Assembly: GCF_035984415.1 (NCBI RefSeq)
Contig: NZ_CP130720.1
Coordinates: forward strand, 6,076,001-6,140,000
Reading direction: 5' to 3'
From: Streptomyces sp. NBC_01296
GTDB lineage: Bacteria > Actinomycetota > Actinomycetes > Streptomycetales > Streptomycetaceae
DNA length: 64,000 bases
Shown: one piece after another, positions 8,089 to 17,126 of the stretch
How the letters are laid out: each line of letters opens with the position of its first letter
Numbering within the stretch: position 1 is the stretch's first letter
Made by a program: the position numbers and the translations under genes
Notes under the pieces: model-generated
Database searches by the model: none
What the model saw: only the letters and a program-made list of their open reading frames with translations
Told to the model about the DNA's origin: nothing

Positions 8089-9627
8089 CTAGCCCCCCGC
8101 CGCGCCTGCGTGCCCCATCGCTTCCGCCAGTGCTTCCACCGCTCGGCCGAACGCCGCCTCCGGTGGTGCCGCGTACCCCACCACCAGTCCCTCCCTGCCC
8201 GCCCCGGCCGCGGCCGGGTGCCGGTATTCCGACAAGCCGTCCAGCGCCAGGCCCGCCGCACGGGCCGCCCGCAGCGCCGCCGCTTCCCTCCCCGGCGGGA
8301 GTTCCAGGACCGCGTGCAGCCCCGCCGAGATGCCCGTCACCCGCAACTCCGGGGCGCGGGAAGCCAGCACGGAGACCAGCTGGTCGCGACGGCCGCGGTA
8401 GCGGTGTCGCATGCGGCGGATGTGGCGGTCGTAGGCACCGCACGCGATGAAATCGGCCAGTGCCAGCTGGTCCAGGGCGCTCGCCCAGGACTCCCGCAGG
8501 CCCTTCGCCGCCAGGACGCGGTCGACCAGGTGGTCCGGCAACACCAGCCAGCCCAGGCGGATGGCGGGGGAGAGGGACTTGCTCAGCGAGCCCGCGTAGA
8601 CGACGTGTTCGGGGTCCAGGCCCTGTACGGCGCCGACCGCCTTGCGGTCGTAGCGGAACTCCCCGTCGTAGTCGTCCTCCACGATCAGCCCGCCCGTCGT
8701 ACGGGCCCACTCCACGGCGGCCGCCCGCCGCGCCGGAAGCAGCGCGGCGCCGGTCGGGAACTGGTGCGCCGGGGTCAGCAGCAGGGTGCGCGCCCGGGCC
8801 GGGACCTCGTCCGGGCGGGCGCCGTCCTCGTCGACGGGGACGGGGTGCGGGCGGACCCCGGCGGCTTCGAGGATGCCGCGGTGGAAGGGGAGTCCGTACT
8901 CCTCCACGGCCCACTCGCGGGGCCTCAGCGACGCGAGGAGCCGCAGGCCGTTCGCGAAGCCGGAGCAGACGACGATGTTCTCCGGGCCTGTACGCACACC
9001 ACGCGCCCGGGACAGGTACGCGGCCAGCGCCCGCCGCAGCTCCGGGCGGCCCTGGGGGTCGCCGGGCCCGAAGGCCTCGGTGGGGGCCTCGGCCAGGGCC
9101 CGCCGGGCACTCGCGGACCAGGCGCCCCGCGGGAAGGAGGCGGGGTCGGGCTTGCCCTGGAGCAGGTCGTGGCGGGGACCCTCGGGGGCGGCCGGGGCCG
9201 GGGCGGCCGGCGCGGCGGCGGTGGCCGCGCCCTCGGCGACCCGGGTGCCGGAGCCCTGCCGGGCGGTGAACCAGCCCTCGGCGACGAGCTCGGCGTAGGC
9301 GTCGGCAACGGCGTTGCGGGCCAGCCCGAGGTCGGCGGCCAGCGCCCGGTAGGGCGGCAGCCGGGTCCCGCCGACGAGCCGCCCGCTGCGCACGGCGTCG
9401 CGGAGTGCCTGGGCGAGGGCGGTACGCCGGGCGCCGCGCGAGGACAACTCAAGATGCAGATCGGCGCCGGCGCCGGTGCCGACGTCCGGGCCTGAGCCGG
9501 TGCCCGTAGCCGTGCTGGCGCCAGGTCTGGCGGTGGTGGTGCCGGTGTCCGTGCCGTCGCCGGTGGCGGCAGCGGCGGTGTCCGTGCCGGATGCGGTGGT
9601 GGCGGTGGCCGTGTGGTCGGACGTCAT
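8089..9627 (-). CDS. MocR/PdxR-type GntR regulator with aminotransferase domain
   Basis: 512 residues. After a ~55-residue Thr/Ala/Gly-rich N-terminus comes a GntR winged helix (RTALAQALRDAVRSGRL, LPPYRALAADLGLARNAVADAY). This is followed by a type-I aminotransferase fold with VEDDYDGEFRYDR and the PLP-lysine loop GSLSKSLSP (Lys350). Such proteins sense PLP or an amine and control nearby genes. ATG 9627 is preceded at 6 nt by TACGCT on its strand, so the transcript is probably leaderless; a later start that omits the low-complexity N-terminus cannot be excluded. No obvious pdx gene is adjacent. Confidence 0.88.
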   Translation of the reverse strand: MTSDHTATATTASGTDTAAAATGDGTDTGTTTARPGASTATGTGSGPDVGTGAGADLHLELSSRGARRTALAQALRDAVRSGRLVGGTRLPPYRALAADLGLARNAVADAYAELVAEGWFTARQGSGTRVAEGAATAAAPAAPAPAAPEGPRHDLLQGKPDPASFPRGAWSASARRALAEAPTEAFGPGDPQGRPELRRALAAYLSRARGVRTGPENIVVCSGFANGLRLLASLRPREWAVEEYGLPFHRGILEAAGVRPHPVPVDEDGARPDEVPARARTLLLTPAHQFPTGAALLPARRAAAVEWARTTGGLIVEDDYDGEFRYDRKAVGAVQGLDPEHVVYAGSLSKSLSPAIRLGWLVLPDHLVDRVLAAKGLRESWASALDQLALADFIACGAYDRHIRRMRHRYRGRRDQLVSVLASRAPELRVTGISAGLHAVLELPPGREAAALRAARAAGLALDGLSEYRHPAAAGAGREGLVVGYAAPPEAAFGRAVEALAEAMGHAGAAGG

Positions 9628-9748
9628 ACCGGGAGCGTAGGCGGGCGCGCCGAACCGCCGACGGGATCGCCCGCGCAGGCCGGCCCCGGTTCCGGCGCAG
9701 TCACCGCGCGGAGGCGGCGCGTCGGCTCAGCCGCGGGGCCCGTGTTCC

Positions 9749-9839
9749 GGAGCATGCTCCCAGCTGCCGCCGGCAGGAGCCCCCAGGTCCGCGACGTCCG
9801 GCGCCGCACGTCGCCGCGTTGTCGGGGCGCCCGAGTACG
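9749..9839. repeat. Degenerate dispersed repeat related to the 3.6-kb MITE-like element
   Basis: Bases 9796-9839 match 3647-3690 at 38 of 44 positions (shared core CGCCGCGTTGTC and CCCGAGTACG). Just before are a 12-bp palindrome GGAGCATGCTCC (9749-9760) and a small hairpin CTGCCG-C-CGGCAG (9764-9776). No terminal repeats or target duplication remain. It lies between the MocR and ArsC-like genes. Confidence 0.5.
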
Positions 9840-9852
9840 GCCGCGGACACCC

Positions 9853-10218
9853 CTAGCGGGCCATGGCCTCGCGGACCGCTTCCTCCGAGCGGGCGATGAC
9901 GGCCGTGCCGTCCTCCGCCGTGATGATCGGGCGCTGGATGAGCTTCGGGTGCGCCGCCAGGTGGGCGATCCAGCGGCCCCGGGCCTCGTCCGTCTCCTCG
10001 CGCGGCAGGTCCCGTACGCCGGTCTCCTTCGCGAGCGGATCCGAGGTGCGCGTGATGTCCCACGGCTCCAGGCCGAGCCGGCCCAGGACCTCGCGGATCT
10101 CGTCCTCGGACGGCACGTCCTCCAGGTAGCGGCGCACCGTGTACTCGGCGCCCTCCGCGTCCAGCAGGGTCAGCGCGCTGCGGCACTTCGAACAGGCGGG
10201 ATTGATCCAGATCTCCAT
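9853..10218 (-). CDS. ArsC/Spx-family thioredoxin-fold protein (arsenate reductase-like)
   Basis: 121 residues, full length for the family. It begins MEIWINPACSKCRSAL, with a CxxC (Cys9, Cys12) at the start of the first helix. The family motifs RYLEDVPSEDEIREVL and a RPI(I) segment near residue 98 follow. Glutaredoxin-linked arsenate reductases have this fold, but many actinobacterial members have no known substrate and no ars genes are nearby. ATG 10218 lies 7 nt after TAGGCT on the minus strand, a leaderless layout. Divergent from the small gene at 10326. Confidence 0.85.
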   Translation of the reverse strand: MEIWINPACSKCRSALTLLDAEGAEYTVRRYLEDVPSEDEIREVLGRLGLEPWDITRTSDPLAKETGVRDLPREETDEARGRWIAHLAAHPKLIQRPIITAEDGTAVIARSEEAVREAMAR

Positions 10219-10325
10219 GGCCCCCAGCCTAGCCAGAGCCTGCCTGGCCAGGGGCTTTTGTCAGTGGTCCCCGGTAAAATCGAGGGAGAACGACAGGAAG
10301 CCAACTACCGTTTGGGAGGCTGTAG

Positions 10326-10583
10326 ATGGCCACTGCCACGACCATTGAGCCCGTCAAGAAGAAGCCGCTGCCGGCGGGGCTGCCCCGCGAGTGGTACGAG
10401 AGCCACAACCGCCGTCTGAAGGCGATGCGGCTGGCGATATCCCTGCTCGACTCGGGGACGTACGACGCCCGTCGCGCCACCAACCGGAAGATCCGCACGA
10501 TGGCCGTCCGCACGGGCATCCACCGCCCGTCGAACGTGACGTGCAAGCTGGTCCGCGCCTTCATCATCAGCAACGGGGCCTGA
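10326..10583 (+). CDS. Small basic conserved hypothetical protein
   Basis: 85 residues, basic. ATG 10326 has GGGAGG 6 nt upstream, and a -10 candidate TAAAAT lies at 10275-10280. The sequence (LPREWYESHNRRLKAMRLA, then TNRKIRTMAVRTGIHRPSN) resembles a compact helical protein; the second half could form a helix-turn-helix. Codon use is strongly streptomycete. It is followed by a hairpin terminator, so it is probably a single transcription unit. Function unknown. Confidence 0.7.
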   Translation: MATATTIEPVKKKPLPAGLPREWYESHNRRLKAMRLAISLLDSGTYDARRATNRKIRTMAVRTGIHRPSNVTCKLVRAFIISNGA

Positions 10584-10610
10584 GCAACCGACAGGGCCGA
10601 CGGTCGACCG

Positions 10611-10646
10611 CGTCGGGCAGAACGTTCTCGAACGCTCTGCCCGACG
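10611..10646 (+). terminator. Hairpin terminator after the small basic gene
   Basis: Stem CGTCGGGCAGA (10611-10621) with 10636-10646, extended inside by CGTTC/GAACG. The rest of the gap to 10882 shows only GC-rich sequence without a supported gene. Confidence 0.65.
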
Positions 10647-10882
10647 AGGCAGAACGCCGCCGCCAGGGGGCGAGCGGGAGCGTACGGCCGACGGCGGGTG
10701 GGGGGCACGGGACCCGCGCCCGGGTTCCCTTCGAATCGTCAGCGTCGGCGTTGGCGTCGGGGAGCCGGGGGCCGGGGAGCCGAGACCGAAGCCGTGCGGC
10801 GCCACGGCCTCGGCCGCCGCCACGGCCACCCCTCTCGCGAGCCCCGCGATGCACTCTCGACCACGTGATCAGGACCGCCCGG

Positions 10883-12088
10883 TCATCCGGGGACGCCCGC
10901 CGCCTCCGGGAGGGACAGCACCAGCAGGGCCACGTCGTCGCGCGGGCCGCCGTCGGTGAACGCCACCAGGTCCTGCCACACCGCCTCCACCAGCTCGGCC
11001 GGGTCCTTGGCCAGGGCCGGGATCCGGGTGGCCAGCGGGTAGAAGTCGCCCGCCGCGTCCCGGGCCTCCGTCACCCCGTCCGTGTGGGCGAGCAGCCGGT
11101 CGCCCGGCAGCAGCGGTACGTCGGCCACCACCGCGAGGTCCGCTCCGGCGAGCCCGAGCCCCAGCGGAGGGCCAGGTTCCACGGCCACCTCCGACACCGT
11201 GGACGCCCGCAGCAGCAGCGCCGGCGGATGCCCGCACGAGACGATCCGTACGAGGTCCAGCCCGGGCGGGAACTCCAGCAGCAGCGCCGTCGCGAACAGC
11301 TCCGGATGCTCGACGGCGGCATCGGCCGAGCCGACCGATCCGACCGAGCCCGCTGAGCCGACCGACCCCGCTGAGCCGACCGAGCCCGCTGAGCCAGCCG
11401 AGCCCGCCGATCCGACCGAGCCCGCCGCACCCGCCGTGTCCGCCAGCAGCCTGCGGTCCAGCCGGGCGGCCACGCCCGCGAGCTCCGGATCGTCCAGTAC
11501 CCCCTCCCGGAAGGCGCCGAGCAGCGCCGCCACCGTGCCGACCGCCGCCAGGCCGTGCCCCTGCACGTCCCCGACCAGCGCCCGCACCCCGTACGGCCCG
11601 ACCCGTACGTCGTACAGGTCGCCGCCGACCAGCGTGCCGCGCTGCGCGGCCCGGTACAGCCCGGCGCACCGCACCGGACCGACCCGTTCCGGCACCGGCG
11701 GCAGCACCGCCAGCTGCGCCGCCTCCGCGACGGTCCGCACGCTGACCAGCTGCGCGTCGCGGCGCCGCCGGACCCAGGCGATCACCACGCTGAGCAGGGC
11801 GACCACGGCCACCGTGGCCAGGTCCGCGCCCTGGGCGTGCCCGACCCCGAGCGACGAGACGCCGAGCAGCAGCAGCACGATCCCGGCGAAGACGGCGGTG
11901 CCGGCCGCCCCGTACGCGAAGGCCGCGACCGGGGGCAGGCCGGCCAGGAAGTAGCCCAGCTCGATGTCGCCCGGGGTGGCGCTCTGGGCGAACACCAGCG
12001 CCACCAGCGCCACGGGAGGCGCGAGCCGCGCCCAGCGTGGTGGCGGCTTCCCGTGCAGCCAGCCAGGCTCCTCGCGTCGGCGTCTCAC
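10883..12088 (-). CDS. Membrane-anchored PP2C/SpoIIE-type serine phosphatase
   Basis: 401 residues. Three or four membrane helices occupy residues ~22-105, followed by a SpoIIE/RsbU phosphatase domain with GGDLYDV, VGDVQGHG, LLAHTDGVTEARD and a terminal DDVALLVLSLP; the metal-binding Asp residues are all present. Such enzymes usually dephosphorylate anti-anti-sigma factors. An insertion of Gly-Ser-Ala/Val repeats (about residues 220-255) interrupts the phosphatase domain and comes from an 18-bp DNA repeat. GTG 12088 directly follows GGAGGG, so spacing is tight and the start is not certain. Divergent from the VIT-type gene. Confidence 0.88.
   Translation of the reverse strand: MRRRREEPGWLHGKPPPRWARLAPPVALVALVFAQSATPGDIELGYFLAGLPPVAAFAYGAAGTAVFAGIVLLLLGVSSLGVGHAQGADLATVAVVALLSVVIAWVRRRRDAQLVSVRTVAEAAQLAVLPPVPERVGPVRCAGLYRAAQRGTLVGGDLYDVRVGPYGVRALVGDVQGHGLAAVGTVAALLGAFREGVLDDPELAGVAARLDRRLLADTAGAAGSVGSAGSAGSAGSVGSAGSVGSAGSVGSVGSADAAVEHPELFATALLLEFPPGLDLVRIVSCGHPPALLLRASTVSEVAVEPGPPLGLGLAGADLAVVADVPLLPGDRLLAHTDGVTEARDAAGDFYPLATRIPALAKDPAELVEAVWQDLVAFTDGGPRDDVALLVLSLPEAAGVPG
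11324..11426. repeat. 18-bp tandem repeat within the SpoIIE-type gene
   Basis: Near-identical units of GACCGAGCCCGCTGAGCC start at 11342, 11360 and 11378, with decayed copies at 11396 and 11414. They keep the frame and encode a Gly-Ser-Val-Gly-Ser-Ala linker, so copy number can vary without a frameshift. Confidence 0.8.
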
Positions 12089-12177
12089 CCCTCCACCCTG
12101 GTACGGGGGCCCGGGCCGCGCACGCCGGACCGGCCTGCCGGGTGGACCTGCGGGGTCCGGGCGCCGACAGTGGTCCC

Positions 12178-12879
12178 GTGACGGACACGGACGGGGTGGG
12201 GCAGAGCGCGGCGATCAGCACGCGGCTGAACTGGCTGCGGGCGGGGGTGCTCGGCGCGAACGACGGGATCATCTCCACGGCCGGCCTGGTGGTGGGCGTG
12301 GCCGGGGCCACCACCTCACGGGCGTCGATCCTGGCGGCGGGGGTGGCCGGACTGCTGGCGGGGTCGCTGTCGATGGCGGCGGGGGAGTACGTCTCGGTGA
12401 GCTCCCAGCGGGACTCGGAGCGGGCCGCGCTGGAGACGGAGCGGCAGGAGCTGGCGCAGGAGCCGGAGGCCGAGCTGGCGGAACTGACGGAGCTGCTGGA
12501 GGCCAGGGGACTGAGCCGGAGACTGGCGAGGGAGGCGGCGGAGCAGCTGACGGAGCGGGACGCGCTGAAGGCGCACGCCAGGGTGGAGCTCGGGATCGAT
12601 CCCGACGAGCTGGTCAACCCCTGGCACGCGGCGTTCGCGAGCCTGGTCGCGTTCACCGTGGGGGCGCTGCTTCCGCTGCTGGCGATCGTGCTGCCGGGGC
12701 CGTCGGAGCGGGTGCCGGTGACGGTGGCGGCGGTTCTCGTGACGCTGACGCTGTGCGGGGTGATCAGCGCCCGCCTCGGCGGCGCACCTCCCGTCCGGGC
12801 GGTCCTGCGCAACGTCGCCGGCGGCGCCCTGGCGATGACGATCACCTACGCGGTGGGCACCTGGCTCGGCACCACCTGA
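12178..12879 (+). CDS. VIT1/CCC1-family iron/manganese transporter
   Basis: 233 residues. The N-terminal part has the family motifs RAGVLGANDGIISTAGLVVGV and GLLAGSLSMAAGEYVSVSSQ with five predicted helices overall. An acidic, Glu-rich cytoplasmic stretch between helices 2 and 3 (ELTELLEARGLSRRLAREAAEQL) is the family's metal-binding region. It is expected to move Fe2+ or Mn2+ across the membrane. GTG 12178 is chosen because GACAGT (12166-12171) ends 6 nt before it and no ribosome binding site is seen. A perfect 18-bp palindrome (12890-12907) after the stop may act as a terminator. Confidence 0.88.
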   Translation: MTDTDGVGQSAAISTRLNWLRAGVLGANDGIISTAGLVVGVAGATTSRASILAAGVAGLLAGSLSMAAGEYVSVSSQRDSERAALETERQELAQEPEAELAELTELLEARGLSRRLAREAAEQLTERDALKAHARVELGIDPDELVNPWHAAFASLVAFTVGALLPLLAIVLPGPSERVPVTVAAVLVTLTLCGVISARLGGAPPVRAVLRNVAGGALAMTITYAVGTWLGTT

Positions 12880-13080
12880 CCCGCCCCCCCCGCCCGGATC
12901 CGGGCGGAGCCCGAGGGAAGCAGGGCTGATGGCGCCGGCGGCGTTGCAGCCGTACGGGGTCGGGCGCAGCCCGGCGGGGGACCTCCGGGCTGTCCCGGGG
13001 AGCGGGAGAAGTTTGGGGGCGGGCAGGGAGCCGCGCAGCGTCGGCGGATGCGCCGCGCAGCGGACCTGCATCATGGGCCC

Positions 13081-13974
13081 ATGCGTATCGCCATCACCGG
13101 CTCCACCGGCCTCATCGGCCAGGCCCTCGTACGGTCCCTGCGCACAGACGGCCACGATGTCGTCCGCTTCGTGCGCCGCACGCCCGCCGCGCCCGACGAA
13201 GCGGCCTGGGACCCGCGGCGCGGGTACGTCGACCCCGCCGGACTCGCCGGCTGCGGGGCCGTCGTGCACCTCGCCGGGGCCGGGGTCGGCGAACACCGGT
13301 GGACCGCCGCGTACAAGAAGGAGATCCGGGACAGCCGGGTGGCGGGGACCGCGGCGATGGCCCGGGCCATCGCCGCGCTCGACGCGCCGCCCGCCGTCTT
13401 CGTCTGCGGCTCCGCCATCGGCTACTACGGCGACACCGGCGACCGCGCCGTCGACGAGCACGCCCCGGCGGGCCGGGGCTTCCTGCCCGAGGTCTGCATC
13501 GAGTGGGAAGCGGCCGCCGCCCCCGCCCAGGAGGCCGGCGTACGGACGGTCTTCGCCCGGACCGGACTGGTCGTCGCCGCCGAGGGCGGCGCCTGGGGCA
13601 AGCTGTTCCCGATCTTCCGGGCCGGGATCGGCGGCCGGCTCGGCAACGGGCGCCAGTACTGGTCCTTCATCTCCGGGTACGACGAGATCGCCGCCCTGCG
13701 GCACGCCATCGACACCCCCGAGCTGTCCGGCCCCGTCAACCTGACCGCCCCCGAGCCGCTGACCAACCGTGAGATCACCACCGCGATGGGCCGCGTACTG
13801 CACCGGCCGACGCCGTTCCCCGTACCGGCGCCCGCCCTGCGCCTGGTGCTGGGGGAGTTCGCCGGGGACGTGCTCGGCAGTCAGCGGGTGCGGCCCGGAC
13901 GGCTGTTGGAGACGGGGTTCACGTTCCGCCACCCGGGCATCGACGAAGCGATCCGCGCCGCGCTCGCCCGATAG
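13081..13974 (+). CDS. TIGR01777 family (SDR39U1-like) epimerase
   Basis: 297 residues. It begins MRIAITGSTGLIGQALV, an extended-SDR nucleotide-binding motif. Then come VHLAGAGVGEHRW, the subgroup's CGSAIGYYGDTGD, and FARTGLVVAAEGG, and a C-terminal domain ending in a FRHPGIDEAIRAAL segment. These are the hallmarks of the YfcH/SulA-like epimerase group; natural substrates are unknown. ATG 13081 is preceded by CATCAT with a 6-nt gap and no ribosome binding site, again suggesting a leaderless mRNA. Confidence 0.88.
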   Translation: MRIAITGSTGLIGQALVRSLRTDGHDVVRFVRRTPAAPDEAAWDPRRGYVDPAGLAGCGAVVHLAGAGVGEHRWTAAYKKEIRDSRVAGTAAMARAIAALDAPPAVFVCGSAIGYYGDTGDRAVDEHAPAGRGFLPEVCIEWEAAAAPAQEAGVRTVFARTGLVVAAEGGAWGKLFPIFRAGIGGRLGNGRQYWSFISGYDEIAALRHAIDTPELSGPVNLTAPEPLTNREITTAMGRVLHRPTPFPVPAPALRLVLGEFAGDVLGSQRVRPGRLLETGFTFRHPGIDEAIRAALAR

Positions 13975-14155
13975 CCCCGGCCCCCGAAACCCCACCGCAG
14001 CGCGCGATTCGGCGGTGTGCGACCGGTTGTGACCCGGATGCGACCGGTGTGCGACCGGAGTTGAGCGGAATACGCCACCGAACTCGGGTTCCCCTGGAGC
14101 CCGTTGGGGGAAGGAGGATCCCCACACAAGCCGCGCCGACCTCGGGGAGGGGCAC

Positions 14156-15412
14156 GTGCTCAGCAGCTCACACCGCGCCGCACAGCATGCGGACGTCGTC
14201 ATCGTAGGAGCCGGGGTCTCAGGACTCGCGGCGGCACACCACCTGATCGCGGCAGGGGTCACGGTCACCGTTCTGGAGGCGGCCGACGATCCCGGCGGCC
14301 GGATGGCCACCGAGCACGTCGACGGATTCCGGCTGGACCGGATCGGGCAGCTGCTCAACACCTCGTACACGGAGCTCGACCGGACCCCGGGCCTGGCCGG
14401 CCTGGTCCTGCGGCCCTTCGCTCCGGGGGTGCTCGTCCACACGGACGGCAGGCAGCTCCGCGCCGGGGCGCTGACCCCGGCCCGCGCGCTGGCCAGCGGC
14501 TCCTTCGACCAGGCCCGGCTCAGCGCCTACCTCGGCCGGCTCGCCGCCGTGCCCGTGGAACGCGTACTGGCCCGCCCCGAGCGCACGGCACTCGCCGCCC
14601 TGCGCTCCCGGGCCCACGGCACGACCCTGCGGCCCCTGCTCGCCGCCCTGCTGCGCGATCCGGAGCTCACCACCTCCAGCCGGGTCGCCGACCTCGCCCT
14701 GCGCACCTTCGCCCGCGGCCGGCTCGCCGTGCCCGAGGGCGGCGCCGCCACCCTGCCCGGGCTGCTCGCCGCCACCCTGCCGCCCGGCACGGTGCGCACC
14801 GGGGTCCGGGTCCGCTCGGTGGCGACCAAGCTGGTCACCACCGAGGAGCACGGCGACTTCAGCTGCCGCTCCGCCGTCCTGGCCACCGGGGCGCGGGCCG
14901 CCGCCGAACTGCTGCCGGGGCTGCGGGTGCCGCAGTTCCACGAGGTCTCCGTCATCCACCACGCCACCGCCGCCCCGCTCCCGTGGGACGGCTCGCTCCT
15001 GCTCGACGGCGATCCCAGGTGGCCCGTCGCCCACACCGCCGTGATGAGCGCGGTCGACCCGACGCGGGCTCCGGCCGGCCGGAGCCTGGTCACCACGACC
15101 GTGCTCGGCCCGCCGCCGCCCGCCCGCACGGTCGCCTCGCGCCTCGCCCGGCTGTACGAGACCGGTACCCGGGACTGGGAGCTGCTGGCCGTCCACCACG
15201 CCCCGGAGGCCGTCCCCGCGATGCCGCCGCCCTACGACCTGCGCCGTCCGGTCCGGGTCCTGGCCGGGCTGTACGTGTGCGGCGACCACCGCGACTCCAA
15301 CACCGTCCAGGGGGCGTTGCACTCGGCCCGCCGCGCCGCCACGGCCGCCCTGCGCGACTTCGGCATCCGCCTCCCGGCGAGCGCGGAGCCGGCCCTTCCG
15401 GCGGTGGCCTGA
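14156..15412 (+). CDS. FAD-dependent amine oxidase/phytoene desaturase-like oxidoreductase
   Basis: 418 residues. The N-terminal FAD-binding motif DVVIVGAGVSGLAAAHHL is followed by the second dinucleotide segment VTVLEAADDPGGRMATE. Near the C-terminus LYVCGDHRDSNTVQGAL is the conserved FAD-contacting motif of protoporphyrinogen/phytoene/amine oxidases. The substrate cannot be told. GTG 14156 has GGGAGG 5 nt upstream. In the 180 bp before it there are three GTGCGACCGG-like repeats (14018-14060) of unknown meaning. Confidence 0.87.
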   Translation: MLSSSHRAAQHADVVIVGAGVSGLAAAHHLIAAGVTVTVLEAADDPGGRMATEHVDGFRLDRIGQLLNTSYTELDRTPGLAGLVLRPFAPGVLVHTDGRQLRAGALTPARALASGSFDQARLSAYLGRLAAVPVERVLARPERTALAALRSRAHGTTLRPLLAALLRDPELTTSSRVADLALRTFARGRLAVPEGGAATLPGLLAATLPPGTVRTGVRVRSVATKLVTTEEHGDFSCRSAVLATGARAAAELLPGLRVPQFHEVSVIHHATAAPLPWDGSLLLDGDPRWPVAHTAVMSAVDPTRAPAGRSLVTTTVLGPPPPARTVASRLARLYETGTRDWELLAVHHAPEAVPAMPPPYDLRRPVRVLAGLYVCGDHRDSNTVQGALHSARRAATAALRDFGIRLPASAEPALPAVA

Positions 15413-15429
15413 GAACCACCACGGGTCCA

Positions 15430-15459
15430 GGGCCCGGTTCCCCCCAAGGAACCGGGCCC
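15430..15459. terminator. Hairpin between convergent genes
   Basis: GGGCCCGGTT (15430-15439) pairs perfectly with 15450-15459, between the FAD oxidoreductase and the NsdA-like gene. Confidence 0.65.
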
Positions 15460-15489
15460 ACGCCTGAGCCCTGACCCTGTATCAGCAGC

Positions 15490-16953
15490 TCACGACAGCG
15501 CCGCCACCCGGTCCCGGTACGTCCGCACCGCCGAGGCGTCCCGGTACGGCTCCAGCCGGCGCTCGAAGTCCCGTACGTACTCCACCGCGCGCACCGACCG
15601 CATCTCCATCGCCTGCTGCGCCGCCTCCGCACCCAGCGTGCACGCCTGGTCCAGCTCGCCCAGCCCCAGCCGCGCCGTGGCCAGCACCACCCGGCAGAAC
15701 AGCCTCGAGCGCGCGAACCCGGGCGCCCGCAACTGCAGGGACCGCTCCGCGTGCTGGGCCGAGGCCCGGTACTGCTGGAGGTCCCGGTGGCAGTGCCCGA
15801 ACTCGTCCGCCAGCTGCGCCTCGTCGAACAGCCGCGCCCAGTGCGGCACGTCGTCCCCCGGCCGGGCCGCGCCCAGCGCCCGCTCGGCCCGCACCAGCGA
15901 GGCCGTCGCCGCCCGGACCTCGCCGAGCACCGCGTGCCCGCGGGCCTCCGCCGAGTGCAGGAGCGCCTGCACCACCGGCGGCGGCCCGGAGCCGACGCCC
16001 TGCTGCGCGACGCGGGCCAGCTGCACGGCCTCCCGGCCGTGGCCGAGGTAGACGGCCTGCCGGCTCATGGTCACCAGCACGTACGAGCCGTACGGCCGGT
16101 CCCCGGCGGCCTGCGCGAGGCGCAGCGCCTGCACGAAGTACCGCTGGGCGAGCCCGTGCGCGGCGATGTCGTACGAGGTCCAGCCCGCGAGCCGGGTCAG
16201 GTCGGCGGCGGCCGAGAACAGCCGCCGCCCGGTGGTCTCCCCGTAGGTGCCGCGGAGCATGGGCTCGGCCTCGTGCTCGAGGTAGCGCACCAGGGCCTGC
16301 CGGGCGTGCCCGCCGCCGTAGGTCTGGTCCAGGGTCCGGAACAGCTCGCCCACCGACCGCAGCGCCGCGATGTCCCCGCTGGTCACCCGCTGGCCGGGGC
16401 CCCGGTCGATCTGCCGCTGCCGGGGCACCGAGCTGCGCCCCTGCACCGGGACGCGGGCCGCCGCTGCGGCGGCCGCGGCCGCGGCCGCCGGATCCGCGCC
16501 GCGGCCCACGCGCTCGTCGGCCCGCCCGATGAGCCAGTCCCGGCTGGGCACGACCAGCCCGGCCGGGGTGAACGCGATCTTCCGCAGCTCGGCGTGGGAG
16601 CCGGAGTCCTTGCGCCAGAGCCCGCTGGCGATGTCCACGGCCTCCTCCGGGGTGGCCGCGAACTCCAGACCGGCGTAGACGGGCGCGCAGGCGTCCAGGC
16701 CCAGGTCCTGTGCGGAGAGCCGGCGGCCCAGGCGCCGGGTGAAGACCTCGGCGATCAGCGCCGGGGTGGTCCCGCGCGGCTGCTGCCCGCGCAGCCACCG
16801 GGTGACCGAGGTCTTGTCGTACCGCAGATCGAGACCGTGCTCCAGGCCGAGCTGGTCGACGCGGCGGGCGAGACCGGCGTTGGAGAACCCGGCTTCCGCG
16901 ATCAGCGCCGCGAGCTGCCGGTTGGGGACGCGCTGGGCAGGTCGTTCCGTCAT
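15490..16953 (-). CDS. NsdA/BldD-like regulator with helix-turn-helix and helical-repeat domain
   Basis: 487 residues. The first ~90 residues contain an XRE-like element (RQLAALIAEAGFSNAGLARR, TSVTRWLRGQQPRG). An Ala-rich linker (about residues 150-170) follows. The long C-terminal part is built of TPR-like helical repeats (for example GHCHRDLQQYRASAQHAERS). This is the layout of the Streptomyces NsdA group, negative regulators of sporulation and antibiotic production; this member sits next to lipB rather than in the nsdA context. ATG 16953 has GGAG 4 nt upstream. Function as a transcriptional regulator is inferred. Confidence 0.75.
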   Translation of the reverse strand: MTERPAQRVPNRQLAALIAEAGFSNAGLARRVDQLGLEHGLDLRYDKTSVTRWLRGQQPRGTTPALIAEVFTRRLGRRLSAQDLGLDACAPVYAGLEFAATPEEAVDIASGLWRKDSGSHAELRKIAFTPAGLVVPSRDWLIGRADERVGRGADPAAAAAAAAAAARVPVQGRSSVPRQRQIDRGPGQRVTSGDIAALRSVGELFRTLDQTYGGGHARQALVRYLEHEAEPMLRGTYGETTGRRLFSAAADLTRLAGWTSYDIAAHGLAQRYFVQALRLAQAAGDRPYGSYVLVTMSRQAVYLGHGREAVQLARVAQQGVGSGPPPVVQALLHSAEARGHAVLGEVRAATASLVRAERALGAARPGDDVPHWARLFDEAQLADEFGHCHRDLQQYRASAQHAERSLQLRAPGFARSRLFCRVVLATARLGLGELDQACTLGAEAAQQAMEMRSVRAVEYVRDFERRLEPYRDASAVRTYRDRVAALS

Positions 16954-17126
16954 CGGCTCCACGGTTTCCTGACGTGACGGACCGGAGTCCCGGCCCTGTG
17001 AACGGCGTGAATGTAGCGGCGAACTCCGCTCATGCCGCCCTCTCTGCCCCACATTCATCCGATCGTGTGCAGAATCTGTAGGGCTCTTTACGGACCGACC
17101 CCTTCCGCCCGCGTACGCTGCGCGAC

